From positions 1 to 64,000 of the forward strand of contig JAACJM010000234.1 in the NCBI GenBank assembly GCA_013368315.1: 64,000 bases of DNA, given 5' to 3'. Of the stretch, positions 35,625 through 46,440 are shown one piece after another. Within the stretch, counting starts at the first letter, position 1; each line of letters starts with the position of its first letter. Position numbers and translations under genes: made by a program. The notes beneath the pieces are model-generated. The model searched no databases. It was not told where the DNA came from and was given only the letters and a program-made list of their open reading frames with translations. Origin of the DNA: Tetrapyrgos nigripes. Taxonomy: Eukaryota; Basidiomycota; Agaricomycetes; Agaricales; Campanellaceae.

Positions 35625-36472
35625 AAGTCATTTGCCACGGGTGTTAGCCGGGGTGGTGTCTAGGGAAATTCAGACAGGGTGATTGTTGGAGGCTTGGGAG
35701 ATACCTGTTCGGGCATTGAGATTGCCCATTACCACCAACAGGTAGCCTTGCTGATGAGCTAGACAAATTTTTGAGCACAAAAACTCGAACGGTTCAGATG
35801 TTGTCCAGTCTTCCCAATTAAGGTGGGACTGGGCGGGTAGAATGTATGAGTTCATGATTAGAGTGCCCTGGATTTCGATTGTAAGGAGATCGGGACCACT
35901 GAAGTCATCCCTGACATGAGCAGGAAGTGAAGAGCGAACGAGAGTAGCTACTCCTCCCCAGGGAGATGCTAGGTCAGAGCGCGCACGACTTCTGGTGTAA
36001 GCCACAAAACCATCGGGTACTGGGATATTGTCGTGTAGGTAACAGTGGGTCTCCTGAATGAGGAAGACGTCTATGTCTTCAAAGAAATGATTAAAGTTGG
36101 GGTGGGTAGAGTTGCATAGGCTCCATTCAGGTTCCAGCTTTGGATGTTTAAGTTTAAGGGGCAATGATCATTTTGGAGTGCAGCAGCAGCAGTATTGGTA
36201 CAGGTCGGTACAGATGTTGGTTCAGATGGTAGTACAGATGACAGGACAGATGGAGTATAAGGGTGGTAAGGGCTGCCAGGATGGGTGAAGGTGCGGGAGG
36301 GGCTGACAGACTGAGAGGAGGAATGAGAAGGGTTAAGAGAGACAGGGTCAATACATGAAGAACTATTAGTACAACCAACAGGATTAAGGAAAGAGATGGG
36401 GGAAGCTGCCGGTACAGTAGATAGAACAGGGGATGGAACTGGAGAAGGAGAGGAGGAAGGGAACTCAGCCAC
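35625..36472 (-). pseudogene. LINE ORF2: APE endonuclease, N-terminal part
   Basis: The frame 36,164-35,670 reads IDVFLIQETH (metal-binding Glu kept) and later VVMGNLNARTG, where the family has GDxNAR; the Asp codon is AAT after GGC. SPWGGVATLVR also fits the endonuclease core. Upstream (36,472-36,071) is a Ser/Pro-rich leader in a different frame. The endonuclease nicks the target DNA to prime reverse transcription; the Asp loss predicts inactivity. Confidence 0.8.
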
Positions 36473-36481
36473 CCGAGACCG

Positions 36482-36943
36482 TCAGAGGCGTGCGCTGATG
36501 CTGACGAGAAGCTTGTCATTATGGGTGTGATTGTTCCACAGTGACTGGAACAGGTCGGCATGATCATAGCAACGGAAGGTGACGGCAACATCACCATGAT
36601 ACGCACTTGGTTTGATGCCGCTGGGAACTGGGCGAGGGGATTGGCCTATGTTGAGACGTTCGAGAAGGTTCATGAAATCCCAATAATCTTTGGCAGTTAC
36701 ACGACCATCATGTGGACGGTAGAGCCAGACAGTTTTCTCATGGTCATGCTCAGGGAAGGTGGAGGTGTGAGTATGTTTCTGGTTAGGCACATGATCGACC
36801 TTGGCAACACAGTCGAGCAGGGAGGAGCTGGATTGGGGAGCAGGAGTGAAGCGGTTTAGAAGGGAGGGAGGGAGATTTGAGGAGCCGGATTGTTGAGGGG
36901 CAGGTAAGATGGGAGCCTTGGTTGTGTTAGGATTTGACCACAT
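36482..36943 (-). pseudogene. LINE ORF1, C-terminal part
   Basis: 153-aa frame ending at 36,482. After a Ser/Pro-rich start it contains KTVWLYRPHDGRVTAKDYW and VTFRCYDHADLFQSLWN, a compact mixed alpha/beta pattern that could be an RRM-like nucleic-acid-binding fold. Its place just before ORF2 suggests ORF1. It is separated from the upstream ORF1-like frame by about 390 bp of non-coding DNA (36,950-37,338), possibly an insertion; this holds the short hairpin GATGAGTCATAAGGACTCATC near 37,250. Confidence 0.5.
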
Positions 36944-37338
36944 TCAAGTCACTGTACTCTTGCATGGGCAAAACTGGACCTTCTGTGGGGCCGCTAGTGG
37001 GCAGGAGCAGCAGCGGAAAGCTTGTTGGAGTGTAGTCCAGGTAGTAGTTAGATAGTGAAGCTTGATGTAATAGTTAGTCATGTAATAGATGCTATACGGG
37101 GTCCAAAGAGTAGCCGTATAAGTTGTCCTAAGTGAGGTGTGCCAATGAACAATAAACTAAGGTCCTATTGGTACAAAATAACGAGCTAGGGTACATGGAT
37201 AAGTATCTACATCTTATATACCTAAGTACTGCTATGCTAGGCTGTGCAGATGAGTCATAAGGACTCATCTGGAGTAATACTGTGCAATGCTATGTAATGA
37301 GTCATCTAAGAAATAATTAAGTAGTGCTGTGTAGGTAG

Positions 37339-38400
37339 TTACAGCCTATGCACAGGCTCAGGTCCGGATAGAGGGTCCAGGCTGGTACAGGACTTGTTCA
37401 CATCATAACAGGTTGGTAGAGAGCGTGAAGTAGGTGCCACAAGAGTGAGAGTAGGTTCTGGGAGAGCAGGAGCAGGTGTTGGGGCTGAACTGGGTCCTGC
37501 AGTAGCCAAAGTAGGCTCAACAGAGAGGGATGAAGGGGAGTTAGATGAGAACGAGAAGTTGGAACAGAGAAATTCTTCAATCGAGGCTGTCCTCGACGTG
37601 ATATTGATGAGATTGGCGTGTAGGGAGGACAGGGAAGGTGTGGGCTGCACAGATGAGGCAGGTTGAGAAAGGAATGACAGCTGTGATGGGGGACCTTGAC
37701 GAGAAGGTTCCAGGCAGGTTGTCGCCTTCTGTTTACCTTTGTTCTGAGGAATCGGAGCGGTACCTGCATATTTCTTGAGGGTTTGGAGAGATTGGCCTTG
37801 CATGTTACATTTGGAGGTGGGGCTCGGGCAATCGTTGTTCATGGGGACGTCATTAGAGGTGGTGAAGACATTGTCGGTGTTGGTGGAGGGCTTGCCAGCA
37901 TTGAGAGATGTGGCATTGGGAATAGACGGCTGATGGGAGACAGATTGGGCAGAAGGTGACGTATTAACTGAGACCTTACTGGGGTCCGCGTTTTGGGAGA
38001 TGAGGTAGTCAGAGTGGAGTGACAGGCATATACAGTATACAGTGGAGGGGGAAGAGCTGAGTGCATTGGCAACAGCTACGAGGTCATCGGAGGAGGAGGA
38101 CTGTTGAGGGGACTGAATGATCTCAGTGGGGACTGCGGAGACCTCATGCATCTCAGCATGGTTTGGAGTAGTGGTTTCGGAAGAGGAGAAGTCGACGACG
38201 TCCTGCATGTCGATGTCGTATAGAGAGCCAGAGTTGGGAGGTAATGCGGAGTAAGATGCGTGGTTGGTGGGGTTGGACATGTCGTTATTCATGATGGATG
38301 AGAAATTGCAAGAAGAAGAGACGTGTCTCAGATGTAGGCGACAGTGAGTACGGGCACAAACGTGATTACGGTGCTTGCAATCACGCAGAGGAGGGTACAA
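37339..38400 (-). pseudogene. LINE ORF1, N-terminal part
   Basis: 353-aa frame. The start has a Cys/His cluster (RDCKHRNHVCARTHC). The rest is low-complexity, Ser/Pro/Asn/Thr-rich, as expected for a LINE ORF1 or a disordered RNA-binding protein. No RRM or CCHC knuckle was seen. Assigned to the LINE by orientation and position only. Confidence 0.5.
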
Positions 38401-38511
38401 TAGAGATTACAGTGGATTAAGTTAGAGAATGGATGGGCAGTGATTCAGGAGCAGGTTAGATGGGCATGCGGATATTTTGATGATGGTAATAGTGGAATGC
38501 CCAAGACCATT

Positions 38512-38989
38512 GTCTATTTAGGGTCTTATTGCGTGCTTACCAGATAAGATCCGGCAGGTGCCTGCGCCTGCGTTGGCTCACATGCCCTCTCAAAGCGGAA
38601 ATCAAAGAAAAGATTGGCTTGAAAACCGACCTAAGGAATGCACGTATCTGCGAGCTGTGATTAACTGGAGGTTGTAGTAAAGATGATGGTTATGACTAGT
38701 TATATAAGATACTGTACAGTACTGGAACAATGGAGTATATCATTTCTTCTGTCTATTTAGGGGTCTCATTGCGTGCTTACCGGATAAGATCCGGCAGGTG
38801 CCTGTGCCTGCGTTGGTTCACATGTCCTCTCAAAGCGGAAATCAAAGAAAAGATTGGCTTGAAAACTGACCTAATGAATGCACGTATCTGCGAGCTGTGA
38901 TTAACTAGAGGTTGTAGTAAAGACAATGGTTATGACTAGTTATATAAGATACTGTACAGTACTGGGACAATGGACTATATCAATCTTTG
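38512..38989. repeat. 239-bp tandem repeat, two copies
   Basis: Copy 1 runs 38,512-38,750 and copy 2 38,751-38,989, with about 93% identity by eye. Both contain GGATAAGATCCGGCAGGTGCC and a TATATAAG box. They lie directly upstream of the LINE 5' end. Confidence 0.9.
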
Positions 38990-41289
38990 GTGTATCACGA
39001 AGGTTGGTCCTGATGATCCCGGATACAATCAGGACAGAAGTGGTGTTTGTCTCCAGACTGAAAAGCATACTACCTGTCATGACTGCCATCTTTGACATTG
39101 ATGAAAACGACGCTGGATTGAGGAGCCGGACTATTCAGGGCAAGAAATCATGGATGTTTGTGGACGTTGTTCAGTCTTTATTACTGGGTCACTTAGGTTT
39201 ATTATTGTGGTGCTAGTAGCGTTACTAGCTCATGAGTCTAACATGAACATCTCGAAAAGCCTTATTCTCCATTTTGATAACCTGACTGCCATTTTCCTGG
39301 TAATATCCCGGTAAACTCAAAATCAGTGGTAGATTTACTGTGTCTCTTTAGATCATTCATTGCCAAACACTGGTCATACTGGTGCGGTGATTGCGAGCCC
39401 TCACGCCTAGCTACAAAGTATCATGTCAACAGCCCACGTCTGACACAGGATCCGCTTATGAGCGACTCTGAGCCAGAACAAGCCATGTACAATCAAACAC
39501 CACTGATTCGACTTCAAGTCAGATGAAATCATCTGGTAGAAAGCATCGCAAAGAAAAGGCCTAGAGAATACTGATAAATATTACGATAATGTATATACTG
39601 TACTTGGTAAGATTTGAGTGGCCTCAGGTCAGCTCCCTCATAGTACTAAGTCCATCAGGATCATAATCAAACAGCGCTATACATTAATCTAAAAGGTCTT
39701 CAAACCAAGCTTCACCTGTACTATGTATGTACAGTGATCTCTTTCACTCTCAGAATAGTCACCTTGATTTCATTCCAGACGGTATTAGCAGGAAATTGAC
39801 GACAATAATCAAAAACTCACAATATCTTCCTCCAACTGCTCATTCTCCAATTCACTGACAATAAAAATCTTAGCCTTTCTCATAACAGCCCGGAAACCAA
39901 CATTCCATATTCTGTAAACAGGTTGAACATGCCTGATGTCGATTTCAGGGGAGATAGATGGGATATTGACTGTATGATCTACATGAACCTAGCATAAGTT
40001 AGCGACATACATGGTATCATGGATATAGTGCTCATACCTCTGTCTTGCGTGTGATCTTGAGAGTAATAAGCGGATGCTCAATGTCATTACATGCATGCCA
40101 CATGTAGTGATTAGAGCTCTAAACAATTTGCTTGCTACAAAATCATGGCTTTCAGAATACTGATTGATACATACCATGGTGCGAAAGGTTTCAGCTGTTG
40201 CATTGAACGAGTCTTGATGGGTGGGAACGGGATGCACTACTAGATCAGCATTATCCTCGACTACCTGGCCAGGACCTCAAGAAATGAGACACACAACAGA
40301 GCATAGAAGAAAAACCTCTTGAGACATTATGCTAGAAATCGGTATAATATTGAGACTTTATATATGCTAGATACTTCGATCTATGTCCTAATTTGCTTGA
40401 TTATCAGCCAATGACAATATTTTTATTCTTTTCCTGACATGTTTCACTCCTGTGTTGTCTTCACTAACACTTACATAGCCAGATTCCGATTCATTATCAA
40501 TCATCGTCTTGATCACAATCATAACTGACTTTGCATTTGACTCCATTTGACGCTGAACGGGTACTAATTAAATAACAATCTGCAGATTCTTTCGCTTCCA
40601 TTGCTTGCTGCTTTAGAGTAAGGATCTGGTACCAGAAGAGGGGTTAATGACTTGCCTGTGTGTGCCTCATATCCGATAAAGTCAGGGTTTGCAGAACTGC
40701 TATCATCTTCTTCTTGGACTGTCCATTTTGGGGAATCAAGACAATTGAAACTTGAACCTCTGTCATGGTACTGTAGGTATGGCAGGAGCATTTGGGCTTT
40801 CATTAGGATACACAGGTGTGTATGCTGCTTTCTGCATATTTTATGGGTCTAAATTTGATTTAGGGCTGCCTAGAACGGTCCAGTCCCCTGCATATCTGAG
40901 CTGGCTCCAAGCAATCATGCTGTTATCCATTCTCCCTCACCACCATGCACTTTCTCTTCAGATACCCTCACCTGTTGCCCTCCTCTTCCCATCAAACATA
41001 CATTCTGACACCAGCATCCTTTCCAGTTCACCTGTCTGTTGAGAAAAGCCCATCATTTCTCTCACAAGCTCTCATAGTTCATATATGTCTGAAAAAAAAA
41101 ATTACATTATATATCTGCATATTATATCTACTCATTATCATTCATTGTCTTCTTTTCCACTGCTGTAAGTCATCAGATTCACCTTCGCATCAGAGTCTCC
41201 TTAGTTATCCTGTGCAGAAAGATCATACCCTTTCTGCTTGATCCACATGCTATAACGGCCTCGTACTCGCCACGCGTCAGCGATGGCCC
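38990..41289. other. Interior of the outer TIR element, mostly non-coding
   Basis: About 2.3 kb between the tandem repeat and the right arm. Apart from the exon-like pieces at 39,790-40,290 (minus), only short open frames are seen, such as 38,926-39,216 (plus) and 40,564-40,803 (minus), without recognised domains. Confidence 0.4.
39790..40290 (-). pseudogene. Unrecognised gene fragment
   Basis: On the minus strand exon-like pieces with plausible GT-AG junctions read SFNATAETFRTM, then HYMWHACNDIEHPLI, then DIRHVQPVYRIWNVGFRAVMRKAKIFIV. The composition is protein-like, not repeat-like. No family was recognised and no start or stop can be fixed. It could be a host gene fragment carried by the TIR element. 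Confidence 0.35.
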
Positions 41290-41485
41290 ACAGCCCCTTC
41301 ATAAATTGAGTATATCTCCATGGGTATTTGACCAAATAACACAAACAAAACAAGGAGATTATCATAGCACTTATCAAGGGCTTTCAGGCCATCATTGACC
41401 ATTTTGTCTCATCTCTATTCAGTAGCTCTATAATTGACAATCTCTGCAAAAGTATGAAACATGCGGACAATTTTTTTGCCCACTG

Positions 41486-41654
41486 TATTGCTGTCAAGTA
41501 TCACTTCATCCGTGAACATGTCGCAAACGAGAATGTAACAATAAAATTCATAGAAGGAAGCGATAACCCTGCCGATATGTTTACAAAGAACCTTGGCAAA
41601 CAAAAATTCGAGAAGTTTAGATCACAATTAGGACTACAATTTTATACAAGTTGA
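41486..41654 (+). pseudogene. Copia RNase H, 3' part
   Basis: The frame VKYHFIREHV...FIEGSDNPADMFTKNLG is the conserved C-terminal end of Copia pol, ending in a stop at 41,652-41,654. It joins the segment at 30,045-30,233 once the TA-flanked insertion is removed. Confidence 0.9.
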
Positions 41655-41751
41655 ACCTTGGTATAACATATTGATATGTCTTAATAATGAAGATGAACCT
41701 CAGCTGCTTATAGCGCTTTTTATGCTTACACACACTAACAGTGCAGCTTAG

Positions 41752-41761
41752 CAAGGGGGAG
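41752..41761 (+). promoter_or_regulatory. Copia polypurine tract
   Basis: CAAGGGGGAG immediately before the 3' LTR, the expected site of plus-strand priming. Confidence 0.8.
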
Positions 41762-42033
41762 TGTTGAATTGGTGAATTAGTAAGCAGCCATCAACATTAG
41801 ATTAGATGTAGATTAGATAGTAATCTAGTTAGTTACACTTACTGTACATCAGGAGTTCTTAGATAAGTAGTCACATGTACTATTTAGAACAGTATAAAAG
41901 GGCTCGTAGATTGCCCTACAAGAACAACTACTCATTGCTCTTAACCTCTAACAAACCGCCCTAACAAGCACTTTTACATCCCCAGGTAAGTATGCAGTTA
42001 CCGCTACGTATATAGAACATAGTCTGCTCAACA
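41762..42033 (+). repeat. Copia 3' LTR
   Basis: 272 bp, TG...CA, same TATAAAAG box as the 5' LTR. It differs by a lost AAGGATTTCCCTT-like stretch and an added CCGCCCTAACAA-like stretch. Followed by AAGAC. Confidence 0.93.
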
Positions 42034-43038
42034 AAGACATGTCAAGATTTTTTCAAAGACAAGTATGGGGTGGTATGACAAGTACATGGTGAGGCTTTTG
42101 TGTCCTATCAATGACTTGGACAATTTTGATGAGGACCCAGATGTGTGCATTGACTACCTTTTTGCTTCACGACCATCTGATGATATGTTTTATGCAGGTA
42201 CATGGACAATGTTTTGAGTGGTTCGGAGTGGTCAACATTCCTCTACGACAAAGGACTTGTTGATGACGATAATCCTGCAGCTGGTCTCTTCCAAGGGCCC
42301 CTTCTTGTTCATGTGTGTGTCCTATTTGACTTTACTTTATTGCGTTGACCTCAGGTGTTTTTTTTTCTAGGTTTGCAAACACATCTATTTCTCCACCAGC
42401 CTCACAAAGAACACTGGTGCCAAGACAAAGTCACCCATCTCTCGTATTCATGGCATGACTGAGATCACTGCAGAAGACATTGCTTACTGCTGTGTCCAGG
42501 TACTCTTGTCTTTTATCTTTCCAATTACTATTATCACTCTAACAACCTTTCTAGACTCGGTTCCTCTTGTCATCACAAACAACTTGGGGCCATATGGACC
42601 ATGGCTTTAACATCAAGGAGTTCTACTGGGGAATCATCCGATTCTCTAGAACTAATCACAAGGGGTCTAGGGCCATATTGAAATGGTGGAATAAGTACGT
42701 TGTCCTTATTTTTCTTTTTATTCATCCTCTTCTTGTTTCTCCAACCTAACTCCGCTTCTAATAGGGAGGTTTTTGACTGCACAGGTGGTACAAAGGAGAT
42801 GACGGTTGCTCCCCTCAAGAACAGCTGCTTTTCTCGACTAATGCAAGAAGCTGATCCTTCAGAGTCCAAGCCTGAGTCTGAGTCTGAGGAAGGCGGCAAT
42901 AACCAACAGAATGAAGATGAAGACAACAACAATGGGCCACCTCCTTCAAGTCGGTCCACTAGCATGTTGGTGGAGGAAGATGGGGATGTCACTGGGACTG
43001 CTGCTCATTCTGGGGATGAAAGTCAGGAGGATGCTTAG
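42034..43038 (+). pseudogene. DUF6698 gene, 3' half
   Basis: The frame resumes right after the Copia LTR: the PSAR codons at 24,290-24,301 join HVKIFSKTS. It proceeds through WSTFLYDKGLVDDDNPAAGL, LVHVCKHIYF, RIHGMTEITAEDIAYCCVQ, RFLLSSQTTW and LKWWNK, the characteristic DUF6698 order. Exons are about 42,034-42,197, 42,202-42,312, 42,371-42,499, 42,555-42,694 and 42,765-43,038. A one-base shift near 42,198 indicates decay after the split. The C-terminal tail is acidic and Ser-rich. Function unknown. Confidence 0.8.
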
Positions 43039-43215
43039 TCACTGAAGCCTATGTATGTGCTCGTCTTTCTTGCTCTCTTATGCACTCTATTGTTGTGCTG
43101 TTGTGCTTTGGTATTGCTCTCCATGTTGCTATACTCAGTATTACTGTTTGTCCGTTGTTGTACTTAATGCAAAGTGTATATTATTCTCAATGATTCACTG
43201 ATTAATCCCAGCTTT

Positions 43216-43661
43216 TGACACAAAGAGGTGAGTGCTTAGATAGCGATAACAAGGAGCTATGGGCTCGACTCGACTAACAGACAGCAGTAAGTACTGGAAC
43301 TGGTCCCAATGACGAAGAATGTATTAAATACCTAACAGACAGCAGTAAGTACTGGAACTACAGTGTCCATCAGTAAAGGTGAAAGAAGTAATGAAAAGGG
43401 GAATACACACCTGGTCCCAATGACGAAGAGGTCAAGATGGGGAACCAGGTGTCAGGGCAGGGTTTATATATGTAAAAGTAAAGCTGTAAAGAAAGCTGTA
43501 AAGGAAGCTGTAAAGGAAGCTGTCAAGAAGCTGTATCGAAGCTGTATCAGAGAAATGAAAGGTCTGGTGCATAGCATGTGGAATGAGAGTCAAATGGTGT
43601 AAAGATCTGAGGATACGGAGATAAGAAGAAATAAATAATACCAAATATAGACGTCATGACA
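43216..43661 (-). repeat. Gypsy 3' LTR (expanded)
   Basis: 446 bp versus 376 bp for the partner. The extra length is an internal duplication of about 60 bp near 43,281-43,360 and one more copy of a 12-bp GCTGTAAAGGAA unit near 43,480-43,520. Confidence 0.92.
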
Positions 43662-43678
43662 TTACCCCCCTCCTACAC
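43662..43678 (-). promoter_or_regulatory. Gypsy polypurine tract
   Basis: The minus strand reads GTGTAGGAGGGGGGTAA next to the 3' LTR, fixing the element's orientation. Confidence 0.75.
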
Positions 43679-43684
43679 TTCATC

Positions 43685-45296
43685 GTCCTCGATGAATGTT
43701 AAGTCTTTGTTGCCTCTGGGTGTTTCTTGTGGAATGCTGTGATCTTACCCTTCGCATTTTTGAGATTTGCAACTGGCTCCCATGAGTTGTGACCGACATC
43801 GTATCGTTTCCACTTGACAAGGTATTCCAGTCACCTCCATCGTATCCTGCTATCCAGAAGGGTGTCCACTTCATACTTGGGCTCATCCTCCCCCTCGAGG
43901 TATACTGGCTCTGGTTCCTCAGGTAAGAGTCCGTTCACTAGATTACCCTTGTAGGGAATACTGGGTGCAGGCGATTAAGAGTTTCAGGGAGGTCTAACCG
44001 ATAGTCCAAATCTCCAATTTTCTCTACAATCTCATATGGTCCCAGTTGCCGATCCCCCAACTTGTCACTTGAAAGTTTCAAGTCAATGTCTTCTGCACTC
44101 AGCCAGACATGATCCCCAACCTTGAACTGATGTCCTTTCTGTTTCCCTCTTTCATATCCTTCCTTCATCCAGCGCTTAGCCAGGTGCAGTGCTGATCCTG
44201 CATCTCTTCGAACCTGTCTTAGGATTTCGAGACGGTCTTCTACATTTGGGATGCCTGTGCGCTGGCCTACCAGTATGTTGAATAGAGGAAGGTAGCCATA
44301 AGTCACCTCAAAAGGTGCCATGCCATGTGCGGAGTGTGTGCGGGAGTTCAGAACAAACTCGGCCATAGGAAGGTGCTCCACCCAATCGTCCTGTCTGTAG
44401 TTGGTGTAGAGGCGCAGATATTTCTCCACTTCCTGGTTGGCTCGTTCTGTCTGTCCATTCATCTGGGGTTGGTAGCCTGAGGAAAGGCTTGACTTGATCC
44501 CGAGTCAGTCTAACAGAGAGCGCATGGTTTGCGCTGCAAACTGTGGACCATGATCTGATACAAAGTGAAGTGGGAGGCTGTGAAGGCAGAAGATTTCTCG
44601 GTAGTATAGGTCGGCGACTTCAGTAGCAGTGATATTAGAGGTGCAGGGAAGGATATGGACTTGTTTTCCATAGAGGTCAGTGCAGACCAGGATTGCGTCA
44701 TAGCCTTGCAAGGATGGTAGCTGTGTAATGAGGTTGACTCCAACTTCTTCCCAGAGTCCTAAGGGTATGTCCAAAGGTTGGATTACTGCTCGCGGATGAC
44801 ATTGCAGCTTCTTCCTGGCGCATTTATCACATCCCTCCATATACTTCTCTACAAAAGAGCGAATGGTGGGCCACCAGAAGTGTGAGGTTACCAAATCGAG
44901 TGTTCCATGTAGCCCTGGATGTCCTGCTGATGGTTTGTCATGGCACTGTTCTACTATTGCCTTCTGCAGCTCTTCATTTGGGGGGACGTAGACTCGTCCC
45001 TTGTGGTATACCAATCCATTATCCTCTTCCCATTCAGGTAAACCATTGGCCAGTCGTTGCAACCCTTCCTTCTTCAACTGCTCTAGTCCTTTTAACACCT
45101 CCACTTCTCTTCCCAGTGCCTGACGAATTCGTTCCTCTAGGGGTTGGCCAGCATAGTAGCAGTAAGCCTTACAAAGTGTTCTGGTTTGAGTACTGTGGTT
45201 TCCAGATTGTCTTCCTGGTCTGTTACTTGGTGGGAGGAGAGGCGGGAGAGGGCATCTGCTTGGGTATTCACTTTGCCTGGGTGATGGATTAGTCAA
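43685..45296 (-). pseudogene. Gypsy integrase and chromodomain
   Basis: From 45,140 the minus strand reads a zinc-binding HHCC region (SAGHPGLHGTLDLV, GCDKCARKKLQCH). The catalytic core follows, with the first Asp replaced (GVNLITQLP), the second kept (VSDHGPQFAA) and the Glu region NGQTERANQEVEKYL kept. GPYEIVEKIGDLDYRL leads to the chromodomain (YEVDTLLDS, LEYLVKWKRYDVGHNSWEP, 43,690-43,860). Chromodomains steer integration to heterochromatin in related elements. TGA stops at plus 44,505-44,507 and within the chromodomain break the frame. Confidence 0.88.
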
Positions 45297-46440
45297 AAGT
45301 CAAAGCGTGATAGCCACAGGGCCCATCTTGCTTGTTGTCGACTAAGATCCTGTGCTGTTCACCAGAACTCTAGATTGGAGTGATCTGTGATAATTTCAAA
45401 GGGCTGTGGTAGTCCTTCCAGATAACTCTGCCAATCTTTCAGTGCCTCGATAATAGCCAGCATCTTGAGGTCATAGATTTCATAATTGCATTCAGCTGAC
45501 TGCATGGATGCTGAACAGAATGCTACTGGGTGCCAAAGACTGTCTTCCAACATCTGCATTAGAGCTCCCCCTGTTGCAAAGCCCGAAGCATCTACTTCAA
45601 CTCGGGTAGGATGATCTGGTGACCAGAGTGTAAGAATGGGCACAGACGTGAAGGCTGTTTGAAGGAAGTCAAAGGCTTCCTGTTGGTGAGTTCCCCAATT
45701 AAACGAGATGTCTTTACGAGTGAGGTCATTCAGGGGCCAAGCAGTTTTAGCAAAGTTCTCTATGAATCGTCGGTAGAAATTTGCAAAACCCAAGAATGCC
45801 CAAACATCGTGGACATTGCAGGGAACTGGCCAGTGCTGTACTGCTGCCACCTTCACTGGGTCCATGCAAACTCACCCCTCCCAGATAATCAGCCCCAGAT
45901 ATTCTATCTCTTCTCGTTCAAACTTGCATTTCTCTGGCCTCAGATACAGATCATTCCTTTTCAACCTGGCTAGCACTTCCTGAACCACTTCTTGGTGTTC
46001 TTCCAGAGTCCCACTGAAGATCAGGATGTCATCCAGATAAACTGCTACCTTGCCTGCTGCGATCAAGTCTGAGAAGATGGAGTTCATGAGGCCTTGGAAA
46101 GTAGCTGGTGAGTTTGTCAATCCAAAGAACATGACGGTAGGTTCAAAAAGTCCTCGGTTGGTTGCAAATGTTGCCTTCCACTCATCCCCCTGTTTGATCT
46201 GGACATTGTTGTAACCCCAACATACATCAAACTTGGTGAAGTACTTGGCACCTTGAAGGCAGCTGACTATGTCAGCAACGAGGGGAAGAGGGTAGCGGTT
46301 CTTAATAGTGTACTCGTTTAGGCATCAGTAATCCTGAACAAACTGAAGTTTCCCGTCTTTCTTCTTCACGAAGAAGACTGGAGAGGACAGAGGGGCGGTG
46401 CTACAGGGATTTGCAGCTGGCTGCCCGTTCAGTCACTCTG
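45297..46440 (-). pseudogene. Gypsy reverse transcriptase and RNase H
   Basis: [42 protein letters not shown] and the catalytic [10 protein letters not shown] (about 46,030-46,060). RNase H: RVEVDASGFATGGAL and ITDHSNLEFW (45,359-45,865). In-frame TGA codons at plus 46,325-46,327, 45,872-45,874 and 45,359-45,361, mostly at Arg-like positions. The catalytic DD of RT is kept. Confidence 0.88.

Larger units (their letters stand above)
31774..38460 (-). mobile_element. APE-type non-LTR retrotransposon (LINE), minus strand
   Basis: On the minus strand, ORF1-like frames (38,400-36,482) are followed by ORF2 with endonuclease, an RNase H-like segment, RT and a C-terminal Cys/His motif (36,170-32,190). 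A 3' UTR (32,189-31,793) ends in an (ATTC)n tail (plus-strand GAAT repeats at 31,774-31,792), a simple-repeat 3' end known for several LINE clades. The 5' limit is inferred from the ORF1 start and the adjacent tandem repeats. I did not confirm a target-site duplication. Confidence 0.85.
30234..41485. mobile_element. TA-flanked element with long terminal inverted repeats, host to further insertions
   Basis: The left arm (30,234 to about 30,411) and right arm (about 41,290-41,485) are close reverse complements and begin CAGTGGGCAAAAAAATTG. TA flanks both ends (30,232-30,233 and 41,486-41,487). Removing the element and one TA restores the RNase H reading frame (CSKH then IAVKYHFIRE), which proves the boundaries. 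TA target and CAGT ends point to Tc1/mariner. The arms are far longer than usual Tc1 ends. The transposase inside at 30,604 belongs to a separate nested Tc1, so the outer element was probably non-autonomous. Confidence 0.85.
24302..42033 (+). mobile_element. Ty1/Copia LTR retrotransposon carrying nested insertions
   Basis: LTRs at 24,302-24,573 and 41,762-42,033 are each 272 bp, start TGTTGAATTGG and end CTGCTCAACA, and differ by a few substitutions and two small indels. Flanks AAGAT (left) and AAGAC (right) are a one-mismatch 5-bp target duplication. The internal order is gag, protease, integrase, RT, RNase H, which is the Copia order. The body is 6.5 kb of Copia plus an 11.25-kb insertion at 30,234-41,485 inside RNase H. 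Multiple in-frame TGA codons make it defective. Confidence 0.93.

Noticed and set aside
37398..37769. Second minus-strand frame overlapping LINE ORF1
   Set aside because: Alternate-frame shadow of the Pro/Ser-rich ORF1 region.
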